DNA of 12,006 nt from Planctomycetota bacterium (GTDB lineage: Bacteria; Planctomycetota; Brocadiia; JAJRTI01). This document shows, in pieces, positions 1 to 5,387 of this stretch (position 1 is its first letter; each line of letters starts with the position of its first letter). The notes beneath the pieces were generated by a model. The model was given only the letters and a program-made list of their open reading frames with translations, was not told where the DNA came from and did no database searches. The position numbers and the translations under genes were made by a program. The stretch lies in assembly GCA_024278415.1 (NCBI GenBank), contig JAJRTI010000469.1, positions 1 to 12,006 of the forward strand, in the 5' to 3' direction.

Positions 1-911
1 ACGCCGACCGTGCGCGAGCAGTAGAAGGACAAGTTCGCGGCGACCGCGAGCGCGAGCCCCACCCATCCCAACGCGGTCGGCCAGCAAGAAGGCTGGCGCC
101 GGAAGACCTGCCGCCAGCCCATGGCGATGCAGATGCCCGCGGACGCGGTGAGCAGCGCGACGATGCGCAGGCCGCTGGGCACGGCCGCGCGGCCGCTCCG
201 CTGGAGCCAAGGATAGAGCAGGCCGCAGAACAGCGTGGTGAACGCGAGTGCGGCCACCCATAGCATCGCGTCCGTCCGTCCGTCGCCCTTGCCTCGCCGC
301 CCGCGCAGGAACAGGCCCATGCCAAGCGGCGCGGCGATGGCTACGTACGCGCCGAAGAAGACCGGGTTGCCGAAGACCGAGATCATGCGGCCGGAGATGT
401 GCTGCGACCACATGAGCGGATCCTTGTCCAGGCGCTGCACGAGGCCGTACGCGCCGGCGCCGAGCGCGGCGGCGAGGATGATCGCGAGCACCACGACCAC
501 TTCCCCCCGGCGCAACCGCGCGGCCGCGTAGAAAAACGCCGCGTAGATCACAAACTGGATCGCGCCCTCATACGTCTTGTACGCGCCGAATACGCTGCAC
601 CGCCAGTCCACCGAAAACGCGGTCGACAGCGCGACCGCGGCGAGCACTGCGAGGATCGGCCAATCGAGCGGCGTGCGCGCGACGCGCAGTTCGGCCGTGG
701 CCAGCATCTTGGTCGTGAACCCCACGAAGAGCAGCATGGCCATGAGGTAGAGGATCGCCACCTTGCTCAGGTCGAAGCTGCTCTGAATCTTCGTGTCGTA
801 CCCCACCGCCGTAGCGAAACACGCCATGCCCACCACAACCATCAGCACCCCGGCGTCCCACTGAATGCGCGGCCGATCCTGGCGATTCGATGTTGGCTCA
901 GGCTCCGTCAT
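1..911 (-). CDS. O-antigen ligase (Wzy/WaaL-like) family membrane protein, N-terminal part
   Basis: The reading frame is open from an ATG at 909-911 to the left edge (303 codons, no stop), so the C-terminus lies outside the window. The protein is very hydrophobic, with about nine predicted membrane segments (near residues 20-38, 50-66, 84-100, 118-131, 138-158, 182-203, 215-233, 250-266, 280-297). Two motifs are what I associate with O-antigen ligase / polymerase-like proteins: LSTAFSVDW...GAYKTYEG (residues 95-116) and FGNPVFFGAYV (180-190). The last visible residues, YCSRTVG, sit where this family has its Ser-Arg motif at the start of the Wzy_C region. Such proteins join or polymerise glycan chains on lipid carriers in the inner membrane; whether this one ligates O-antigen, polymerises it, or glycosylates proteins cannot be told from the N-terminal part. 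A weak GAGGA lies about 15 nt before the ATG, so the start is only moderately supported. Confidence 0.8.
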   Translation of the reverse strand, partial: MTEPEPTSNRQDRPRIQWDAGVLMVVVGMACFATAVGYDTKIQSSFDLSKVAILYLMAMLLFVGFTTKMLATAELRVARTPLDWPILAVLAAVALSTAFSVDWRCSVFGAYKTYEGAIQFVIYAAFFYAAARLRRGEVVVVLAIILAAALGAGAYGLVQRLDKDPLMWSQHISGRMISVFGNPVFFGAYVAIAAPLGMGLFLRGRRGKGDGRTDAMLWVAALAFTTLFCGLLYPWLQRSGRAAVPSGLRIVALLTASAGICIAMGWRQVFRRQPSCWPTALGWVGLALAVAANLSFYCSRTVG

Positions 912-958
912 GGCGCAGGCGATACTTCCTCTGGTCGCAAATTGCTGCCAACGCGCTT

Positions 959-1022
959 GTAGTAGGGCGATTTATCGCCCGTCGGCCGGTCCGGAGAAAC
1001 GGGCGATGAATCGCCCTACTAC
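959..1022. repeat. Long inverted repeat with two nested palindromes (REP/BIME-like)
   Basis: Two 24-nt arms (959-982 and 999-1022) are reverse complements with one mismatch, separated by a 16-nt loop that contains a further small CCGG-type palindrome. Each arm is itself a palindrome built on GGGCGAT-nn-ATCGCCC, so the site can fold as one long hairpin or as two side-by-side hairpins. It lies in the 164-bp gap between the end of the hydrolase gene and the start of the O-antigen ligase gene, both on the minus strand. It could end or stabilise the upstream transcript, but there is no T-tract, so calling it a terminator would be inference only. Confidence 0.85.
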
Positions 1023-1049
1023 TGTAAGATCAAAGCCCCGTCCGACGGC

Positions 1050-1068
1050 CGCCAGCCCTTGGCTGGCG
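1050..1068 (-). other. Hairpin just after the hydrolase stop codon
   Basis: CGCCAGCC and GGCTGGCG form a perfect 8-bp stem with a 3-nt loop, 7 nt beyond the TAG of the hydrolase gene on the minus strand. The position suits a transcript end or mRNA-protecting hairpin. No run of T follows (only a CTTT some 17 nt on), so an intrinsic terminator is possible but weakly supported. Confidence 0.4.
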
Positions 1069-1075
1069 CATGCGG

Positions 1076-2014
1076 CTACCGCCGCTGGCCAGTCGCAGGC
1101 GCCGCGGCCGCATACTCCTTCACAAACGCTATCGTCTCCTCGAACACCCGCTCCTTCTCGTAGTCCATGGGCAGCAGATGTTTCGACTTGTCGAACACGA
1201 GCATGCGCTTGTGCTTCGACGCGATCTGCTGCACGAGGCGCTTCGACTCGCGGATGTCTGCAACGCGGTCCCTGGGCGCGTGCATGACGAGCACCGGGCA
1301 GGTGATGGTGTCGAGCTTCGCGCGCACTTGGTCCGCTAGGTCGAACAGGCTGCACGCGGTCTCCATGGGCGTGAAGCCGACGTACACGAGCTTTGGCCGA
1401 AGGCCTACGTCCGCGATGTCGACCGGGATGTTCTTGACCACGCGTGGGAAGCCGATGGCCCGGGAGAAGCGGCTGAGCGATTCCGCGCGCACCAAGTGGA
1501 ACCACTTGCGCGTGACCCGGAGAAAGGGCGCCATGAGCACGAGCCCGGCCACGTCCCGGCGCTCGGCAATGTCCAGCGCGACCGTGCCGCCCATGGAGAA
1601 GCCGACGATGATCACGCGGCCCTTGCCGTACTGCTTGCACATGTCGTCGTATGCCCGCTCCGCGGTGGCGACCCAGTCCTTGCTGCGGCTCTTGGCGAAG
1701 TCGGCCACGGTCGTGCCGTGGCCGGGCAGCAACGGCGCCCGGGACGAGATGCCCGCGTCCGCGAGGCGCTGGCCCAGCTCGCGGAAGACCTGCGGCGAGG
1801 CCTGAAACCCGTGCAGGAGCAGGCAGGCCGGCGGCCCCACGTCGTGGGCGAACGGCTCCGCGCCGATGCGAATGCCGGTCTTGGAGTCCTTGGGCCGCTT
1901 GGCCTCAGCCTTCTTGATCGCCCGGGACACGCCGATCGTTTGGCACCCTCCGATGCCCACGAGCGCCACGGACAAGACTCCGACGAACACGGGCCATCTC
2001 TTGACTTTGCGCAT
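1076..2014 (-). CDS. Alpha/beta-hydrolase lipoprotein (carboxylesterase / monoacylglycerol lipase type)
   Basis: A 312-residue serine hydrolase counted from the ATG at 2012-2014. The N-terminus MRKVKRW followed by a hydrophobic stretch and IGGC (Cys24) reads as a lipoprotein signal peptide, placing the enzyme on the periplasmic side or in the outer membrane. The fold signature is complete: oxyanion HGF (68-70), nucleophile elbow GFSMGG with Ser140, acid Asp249 in APRDRVAD, and His279 in SKHLLPMD. The order and the phrase LLPGHGTTVADF resemble Est30-type carboxylesterases and monoacylglycerol lipases, which cut short acyl esters or monoacylglycerols; the real substrate is unknown. A GTG three codons upstream (2021-2023) is an alternative start, but it lies inside a heptamer repeat and neither start has a clear Shine-Dalgarno. 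It follows the phosphatidyltransferase gene by 26 nt and is probably co-transcribed with it. It ends with TAG. Confidence 0.88.
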   Translation of the reverse strand: MRKVKRWPVFVGVLSVALVGIGGCQTIGVSRAIKKAEAKRPKDSKTGIRIGAEPFAHDVGPPACLLLHGFQASPQVFRELGQRLADAGISSRAPLLPGHGTTVADFAKSRSKDWVATAERAYDDMCKQYGKGRVIIVGFSMGGTVALDIAERRDVAGLVLMAPFLRVTRKWFHLVRAESLSRFSRAIGFPRVVKNIPVDIADVGLRPKLVYVGFTPMETACSLFDLADQVRAKLDTITCPVLVMHAPRDRVADIRESKRLVQQIASKHKRMLVFDKSKHLLPMDYEKERVFEETIAFVKEYAAAAPATGQRR

Positions 2015-2019
2015 GATGA

Positions 2020-2047
2020 CCACTGATTACTGACAACTGATTACTGG
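2020..2047. repeat. Four-unit 7-bp tandem repeat on a gene junction
   Basis: The plus strand reads CCACTGA, TTACTGA, CAACTGA, TTACTGG: four heptamers of consensus NNACTGA (TCAGTNN on the coding strand). The array contains the TAA stop of the phosphatidyltransferase (2041-2043) and the alternative GTG start of the hydrolase (2021-2023), so it fills the whole junction between the two genes. Heptamer arrays of this kind occur as dispersed intergenic repeats in several bacterial groups; the function is unknown. Confidence 0.75.
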
Positions 2048-2694
2048 CCACTCGTCTCGCCTGCCGCCTTGCTCTCGCCCCAGGCCCTGGCGGCCGCGGC
2101 CACGTAGTCGATCATCGAGATGAGCAGGATGGCGATAACCGCAAAGCTGAAGACGTGGATGCCGATGGCCTTCCACTGCACGGTGCGGCCGAAGAGGGTG
2201 ATGGTGTACAGGTTGCCGCCCCAGCCCCACCAGACGGGTCCGCCGATGAGGAAGCCGCCGGCGATGCCCTGCACCACGGCCTTCACCTTGCCCGTCCAGC
2301 GCGCGGCCACACTCTTGCCGGACATGCTCAGCGCGATGCGCGCGTACGCCACGGTGATGTCGCGCACGACCATGCACAACGGCACGATCTGCCAGCAGCG
2401 CTGCACGTCGTGCCGCGCGAGCGTCCAGAAAACAAGGATGCGAGAGATGGAGTCCGCGTAGGGGTCGAGCATCTTGCCTAGATCGCTCACCACGTTGAAG
2501 CGCCGCGCGCAGAAGCCGTCGAGCGCGTCCGTCGCCTCGATGAGCAGCAGGCAGATGACCCCGAACCAGGTGACCCACACTTGCTCGGCCCGCCCCGGCA
2601 CGACGCAAGCAATGAGGACGGCGAATCCCAAGCGCGAGACCGTCAGCGCCATGACCGCGTACCACGTCCCTGTTCGCTTTTGCTTGTCAGCCAA
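2041..2694 (-). CDS. CDP-alcohol phosphatidyltransferase (PgsA-like)
   Basis: A 217-residue integral membrane enzyme that swaps CMP on a CDP-linked lipid for an alcohol, most likely glycerol 3-phosphate (phosphatidylglycerophosphate synthase) in phospholipid synthesis. The family signature D-x2-DG-x2-AR-x8-G-x3-D-x3-D is met exactly: Asp56, Asp59-Gly60, Ala63-Arg64, Gly73, Asp77, Asp81; these residues bind the metal ions and the CDP moiety. Around six hydrophobic segments surround it, as usual for the family. It is some 35 residues longer than E. coli PgsA, partly in a Gly/Trp-rich loop near residues 145-160. The start is TTG (2692-2694), chosen because GAGG lies 8 nt upstream and the next in-frame ATG would remove most of the leading segment. 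The alcohol acceptor is not settled: phosphatidylserine or inositol-type synthases share the motif. Confidence 0.87.
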   Translation of the reverse strand: MADKQKRTGTWYAVMALTVSRLGFAVLIACVVPGRAEQVWVTWFGVICLLLIEATDALDGFCARRFNVVSDLGKMLDPYADSISRILVFWTLARHDVQRCWQIVPLCMVVRDITVAYARIALSMSGKSVAARWTGKVKAVVQGIAGGFLIGGPVWWGWGGNLYTITLFGRTVQWKAIGIHVFSFAVIAILLISMIDYVAAAARAWGESKAAGETSGQ

Positions 2695-2702
2695 TCCACT
2701 TG

Positions 2703-2706
2703 CCTC
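2703..2706 (-). promoter_or_regulatory. Ribosome binding site deciding a TTG start
   Basis: GAGG on the minus strand, 8 nt ahead of the TTG at 2692-2694. It is the only good Shine-Dalgarno near the 5' end of the phosphatidyltransferase and is the reason for preferring the TTG start. Confidence 0.6.
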
Positions 2707-2737
2707 ACACTCAAGCGTGTCCGCCGCCGGACCAGAA

Positions 2738-2768
2738 GCCTTGGGTTGCGGGCGCAGCCCGCTTTGTG
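2738..2768. repeat. Dispersed palindromic repeat, copy A
   Basis: A 31-bp sequence centred on the hairpin GCGGGC-GCA-GCCCGC, flanked by GCCTTGGGT on the left and TTTGTG on the right. A second copy at 9661-9691 matches at 28 of 31 positions, and one of the differences is in the hairpin loop. Copy A lies 44 nt upstream of the phosphatidyltransferase start, between that gene and its candidate promoter, so it would be in the 5' untranslated region of the mRNA. Confidence 0.75.
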
Positions 2769-2772
2769 GTTC

Positions 2773-2802
2773 ATCCTAGATTTCAGTACTGGCTGTTGCC
2801 AA
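2773..2802 (-). promoter_or_regulatory. Candidate sigma70-type promoter for the phosphatidyltransferase-hydrolase unit
   Basis: On the minus strand TTGGCA (2802-2797) and TAGGAT (2778-2773) are separated by 18 nt, matching the -35 consensus at 5 of 6 and the -10 consensus at 4 of 6 positions. It would give a leader of roughly 70 nt containing repeat copy A. This is a motif match only; the consensus is borrowed from model bacteria. Confidence 0.35.
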
Positions 2803-2833
2803 GCGCCCCTGTCCCCCCCTGGCAGGCCAGACG

Positions 2834-3002
2834 CCCAGGGCGAAGCCCTGGGATCGGTAGCCCCGGACAGGGCAAGCCCCAACGGGGCGACACGCTGCTC
2901 GCGGAGACAAACGCACCGAGCCGATGTGTCACCCCCCCTTCGGGGCTCTATGGGTTCGGTGTGTGAAACCCACCACCCAGGGGCCCAGGGCTTCGCCCTA
3001 GG
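2834..3002. repeat. Mirror-symmetric element of four palindromes (MITE/REP-like)
   Basis: Four hairpins occur in the order P1 (2834-2852, CCCAGGGC-GAA-GCCCTGGG), P2 (2876-2888, GCCCC-AAC-GGGGC, followed by GACAC), P3 (2935-2945, CCCC-TTC-GGGG, preceded by GTGTCA) and P4 (2984-3002, CCCAGGGC-TTC-GCCCTAGG). P3 and P4 are the reverse complement of P2 and P1 in both order and orientation, so the segment is a large imperfect inverted repeat with arms of about 60-75 bp and a centre near 2895-2925. No gene lies within it. It occupies the divergent gap between the phosphatidyltransferase and the PLP-enzyme genes. It could be a non-autonomous mobile element or a double REP unit. Confidence 0.7.
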
Positions 3003-3141
3003 CTTTTGACAGCCGGGCACGCCCTTGATGCGGACGCCAGCAAGTACGCGTGGATCGGATGAGCCAGGAGTATCGTAACAGGGCGCGCGGCAGAGTCAAG
3101 CGCGCGGCGCGGCTGTTCTGTAAAGCCCCGAACGGCCATCC
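3003..3141. other. Intergenic stretch without recognised features
   Basis: Between the palindromic element and the candidate promoter of the PLP enzyme I see no convincing coding frame, RNA gene or further repeat. It contains the remaining part of the divergent region and may hold regulatory sites that cannot be recognised by eye. Confidence 0.4.
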
Positions 3142-3170
3142 TTGAATCCCCGCGAGCCATCTGATACCAT
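3142..3170 (+). promoter_or_regulatory. Candidate extended -10 promoter for the PLP enzyme gene
   Basis: TTGAAT (3142-3147) and TACCAT (3165-3170) are spaced by 17 nt, and the -10 box is preceded by TGA, giving an extended -10 (TGnTA). Each box matches the sigma70 consensus at 4 of 6 positions. It would produce a leader of about 90 nt before the ATG at 3268. I see no SAM riboswitch fold in that leader. This rests on motif similarity alone. Confidence 0.4.
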
Positions 3171-3257
3171 TCTGTGCACGCCCTAAGCCAGCGCCATGCC
3201 CATTGATACACCGAGCTTCAGCCGAGGAGGCGCGGCTCGGCCCCGCCTTTACCAACG

Positions 3258-3264
3258 GGAAGGA
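3258..3264 (+). promoter_or_regulatory. Strong ribosome binding site fixing the PLP enzyme start
   Basis: GGAAGGA lies 3 nt before the ATG at 3268-3270 when counted from its last base, with the GGA core of the first half at a more usual distance of 7 nt. No such signal precedes the in-frame ATG at 3196, whose extra 24 residues have no counterpart in the family. Confidence 0.6.
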
Positions 3265-3267
3265 ACC

Positions 3268-4491
3268 ATGAGCAAGAAGAAGCAGAAGCCTTATGGATTG
3301 GGCACGCAAGCCGTGCACGCCGGCGAAGACCGCAAGAAGCCGTGGGACGCGCTTACCACGCCGATCTATCAGACGTCGACTTTCCTCTTTAACGACTCGG
3401 CCACAGTCAAGGCGTACACCTCGAAGGAACTCGACCGTTTCGAGTATGGCCGCTACTCCGGCCCTACCGAGCGCGCGGCGGGCAACAAGATCAAGGCCCT
3501 CGAAGGCGCGGACGATGCCATCCTGTTCTCCAGCGGCATGGCCGCGGTCTGCACGACGCTCTCCGCACTGCTGTCCGCGGGCGACCACCTCGTGTGCTCG
3601 AGTGAGTTGTACAAGAAGTCGCTCCAATTCATCCTGGAAGACCTCTCCCGTTGGGACATCGAAGCCACGACCGTGCCGGTGGAAGACCACAAGGCCGCGG
3701 CGGCCGCGGTGCGCCCCAACACGAAGATAATCTTCATCGAGACGCCGACCAATCCCTACATGAGCATCGGCGATCTCCCCGCATACGCCAAGATCGCCAA
3801 GAAGGCCGGCGCACTCTTGTTCGTGGACGCCACGTTTGCCACGCCGTACAACATGAAGCCGATCGATCTCGGCGCGGACCTCGTCATGCACAGCGCGACG
3901 AAGTACTTTGGCGGCCACAACGACCTGCTCGCGGGCGTGGTCATGGGCAACGACCTCGCGGTCATGGAGAAGATCCGAGGCTTCCACAAGAAGTTTGGGG
4001 CCTGCATGGACCCCCATTGCGCCTACCTCCTGATTCGCGGGCTCAAGACGTTCCCCTTGCGCATGGCGCGCGCGAACGCGTCCGCGCTGGAACTCGCGCA
4101 GTTCCTCGACAACCACCCCGCGGTGCAGCGGTGCTTCTACCCGGGCCTGCCCAGCCACCCGCAACACCAACTGGCCAAAAAGCAGATGACCGGCTTCGGC
4201 GGCGTGGTGAGCTTCTGGATCGATGCCCCGCTCGGCCAAGTCAACAAGTTCCTCGACTCGCTCGAACTGTGCCTCGTGGGGCCGAGTCTGGGCGGCGTGG
4301 AAACGCTGGTCTACCACCCCGCCACCACCTCCTTCTACGACATCACCCGCAAGGAGCGCCTCGAATTGGGTATCCTCGACGAGTTGGTCCGCATCTCGGT
4401 CGGCGCCGAGGACCCCGAAGATCTCATCGCGGACATCGACCAAGCGCTGGGCAAGATCAAGACGCGGGGGACGAAGAAGGCAAAGAAGTAG
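3268..4491 (+). CDS. Cystathionine gamma-synthase-like PLP enzyme (Cys/Met metabolism family), plant-type subgroup
   Basis: A 407-residue PLP-dependent trans-sulfuration enzyme (the bacterial counterpart would be metB). It should join cysteine to an activated homoserine to give cystathionine on the route to methionine, as a cytosolic tetramer. Visible landmarks: Tyr60-Gly-Arg62 (cofactor phosphate contacts across subunits), SSGM 88-91, Tyr115 (stacks on PLP), Asp187 (pyridine nitrogen), HSATK with the PLP lysine Lys212, SLGGVE 340-346, and Arg376 in LVRISVG (substrate carboxylate). Several stretches (FEYGRYSGPT, MTGFGGVVSF, FYDIT...LVRISVGAED) look closer to plant cystathionine gamma-synthase than to the E. 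coli enzyme, with YKKS in place of the usual YGGT. The start is the ATG with GGAAGGA six bases before it rather than an upstream ATG at 3196. The tail KTRGTKKAKK is basic. A gamma-lyase or sulfhydrylase activity cannot be excluded from sequence alone. Confidence 0.87.
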   Translation: MSKKKQKPYGLGTQAVHAGEDRKKPWDALTTPIYQTSTFLFNDSATVKAYTSKELDRFEYGRYSGPTERAAGNKIKALEGADDAILFSSGMAAVCTTLSALLSAGDHLVCSSELYKKSLQFILEDLSRWDIEATTVPVEDHKAAAAAVRPNTKIIFIETPTNPYMSIGDLPAYAKIAKKAGALLFVDATFATPYNMKPIDLGADLVMHSATKYFGGHNDLLAGVVMGNDLAVMEKIRGFHKKFGACMDPHCAYLLIRGLKTFPLRMARANASALELAQFLDNHPAVQRCFYPGLPSHPQHQLAKKQMTGFGGVVSFWIDAPLGQVNKFLDSLELCLVGPSLGGVETLVYHPATTSFYDITRKERLELGILDELVRISVGAEDPEDLIADIDQALGKIKTRGTKKAKK

Positions 4492-4551
4492 GCGCAAGCG
4501 AGTCGAGAATGCCAAGTGCCCCGACTAAGCGACTCATGAGAAAGTAGCTCT

Positions 4552-4839
4552 ATGGGCGCGATCGTCTCTCTGCTCGTTGTCATCCTGCTCTCGCTGCTGG
4601 TCACGCGCGTGGCCACGATCGCGCTCACGCTGACCGGGCTATCGGAAGAAGTCGCGCGGTTCCAGGCCCGGTCCGCGTTCACCGGCTGCGGTTTCTCGAC
4701 GCGAGAATCCGAGCAGGTTGTGAACCACCCGGTGCGCCGGCGCATCATGTTGATGCTCATGCTGCTGGGGAACGCGGGGATCGTCACCGCAGTCTCGTCG
4801 CTCGTGCTGGCGTTCGTCAGCGCGGCCGCGAGGGAGTAG
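4552..4839 (+). CDS. N-terminal fragment: two-helix membrane part with a pore-like motif
   Basis: This is the 95-residue product that would be made if the TAG terminates normally. It has two hydrophobic helices joined by ARFQARSAFTGCGFSTRESE, whose SAFTGCGFST resembles the SAFTTTGFST-like selectivity-loop segment of TrkH/KtrB potassium transporters. The conserved-looking NHPVRRR follows. The ATG at 4552 has only a weak GAGAAAG 11 nt upstream. Without its TrkA-C half the product is unlikely to keep regulated function. Confidence 0.5.
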   Translation: MGAIVSLLVVILLSLLVTRVATIALTLTGLSEEVARFQARSAFTGCGFSTRESEQVVNHPVRRRIMLMLMLLGNAGIVTAVSSLVLAFVSAAARE

Positions 4840-4920
4840 TTTCTGCTGCGGCTCGGGGTATTCGCCGCGGGCCTCGCCCTGTTCGCCGCGTTTGGGTTCA
4901 GCCAATACGCGCAGCGCCAA

Positions 4921-5352
4921 ATGTCACGCGCAATCCGCTGGGCGATCCAGAAGTGGACGCACGTCGACGTGCAAGACTACGCGAGCCTCCTGCGCCTGGC
5001 CAACGAATACACCGTCTGCGAGATGGAGGTGCAGGAGGGGGACTGGGTCGCCAATCGCACGCTGTCAGAATTGCAACTGAACCGAGAAGGGGTCACCGTG
5101 CTGGGCGTGCAGCGCGAGGGAGGCAAGTTCGTCGGCGCGGTCACAGGCGAGACACTCATCCAGCCCACCGACGTGCTCATCCTTTACGGCCGGCTCCAAG
5201 CCCTCAATGATCTCGACGAGCGCCGCACGGGCGTCGGAGGCGACCGCGCCCACCGCGAGGCCGTCGAACATGAGGCCTCGCAGCGCGCAGAAGCCGCAGG
5301 GGAAACCAGGGGAGAAGGCGACGCACCCGAGCGCGAGGGCCTGACGGATTAG
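4921..5352 (+). CDS. C-terminal fragment: TrkA-C domain
   Basis: The first ATG after the internal stop opens a 143-residue frame in the same phase. It includes the complete TrkA-C domain and an Arg/Glu-rich tail of about 40 residues. No Shine-Dalgarno precedes the ATG (the bases upstream are CAGCGCCAA), and translation from here would lose the membrane helix at 97-117 of the full frame, so independent expression is doubtful; it is best read as the downstream half of the broken gene. Confidence 0.45.
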   Translation: MSRAIRWAIQKWTHVDVQDYASLLRLANEYTVCEMEVQEGDWVANRTLSELQLNREGVTVLGVQREGGKFVGAVTGETLIQPTDVLILYGRLQALNDLDERRTGVGGDRAHREAVEHEASQRAEAAGETRGEGDAPEREGLTD

Positions 5353-5369
5353 ACCCGCCGCGTGGCTGA

Positions 5370-5381
5370 GCCGGCGCCGGC
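5370..5381. other. 12-bp palindrome between convergent genes
   Basis: GCCGGCGCCGGC is a perfect palindrome in the 35-bp gap between the two convergent stop codons, next to a run of eight C (5381-5388). With no loop and no T-tract it does not meet the usual form of an intrinsic terminator, although its place suits a transcript end. Confidence 0.35.
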
Positions 5382-5387
5382 CCCCCC

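Larger units (their letters stand above)
4552..5352 (+). pseudogene. Membrane protein with TrkA-C (RCK_C) domain, split by an in-frame TAG
   Basis: One continuous reading frame of 266 codons is interrupted only by TAG at 4837-4839 (codon 96). Reading across it gives a coherent protein: membrane segments near residues 3-25 and 64-90, a third at 97-117 immediately after the stop, a helical linker, and a TrkA-C / RCK_C ligand-binding domain at about 150-223 (VQEGDWVANRTLSEL, VTVLGVQREG, IQPTDVLILYG), then a charged tail. TrkA-C domains bind small ligands such as nucleotides and regulate ion transporters; here the domain would hang from the membrane part into the cytosol. The gene sits 60 bp after the PLP enzyme and converges on the glycoside hydrolase with a 35-bp gap. 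Four nearby genes or frames end in TAG, so recoding of TAG is unlikely. The options are a recent nonsense mutation (for example from TGG or CAG), a sequencing error, or translational read-through. Confidence 0.75.

Noticed and set aside
399..962. Plus-strand frame of 187 codons opposite the O-antigen ligase gene.
   Set aside because: Rich in Arg, His and Glu with no family resemblance; the minus strand gives a consistent multi-helix membrane protein.
2643..3020. Possible small gene in the 2695-3267 gap (minus-strand frame of 125 codons).
   Set aside because: The product is the translation of the palindromic repeats (Pro/Arg/Gly-rich), a well-known source of false small proteins.
2998..4515. 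Open frame of 505 codons on the minus strand opposite the PLP enzyme.
   Set aside because: It extends from the coding shadow into the palindromic intergenic DNA, has Arg/Val/Glu-rich low-information sequence, and conflicts with a gene having all PLP-enzyme landmarks.
4535..4546. Tiny frame ATG-AGA-AAG-TAG just upstream of the TrkA-C gene as a regulatory minigene.
   Set aside because: A four-codon frame is expected by chance and has no ribosome binding site or conserved context.
4837..4839. Pyrrolysine or other recoding of TAG.
   Set aside because: At least four other frames in the window end normally in TAG, and no special stem-loop or recoding signal is evident after the codon.
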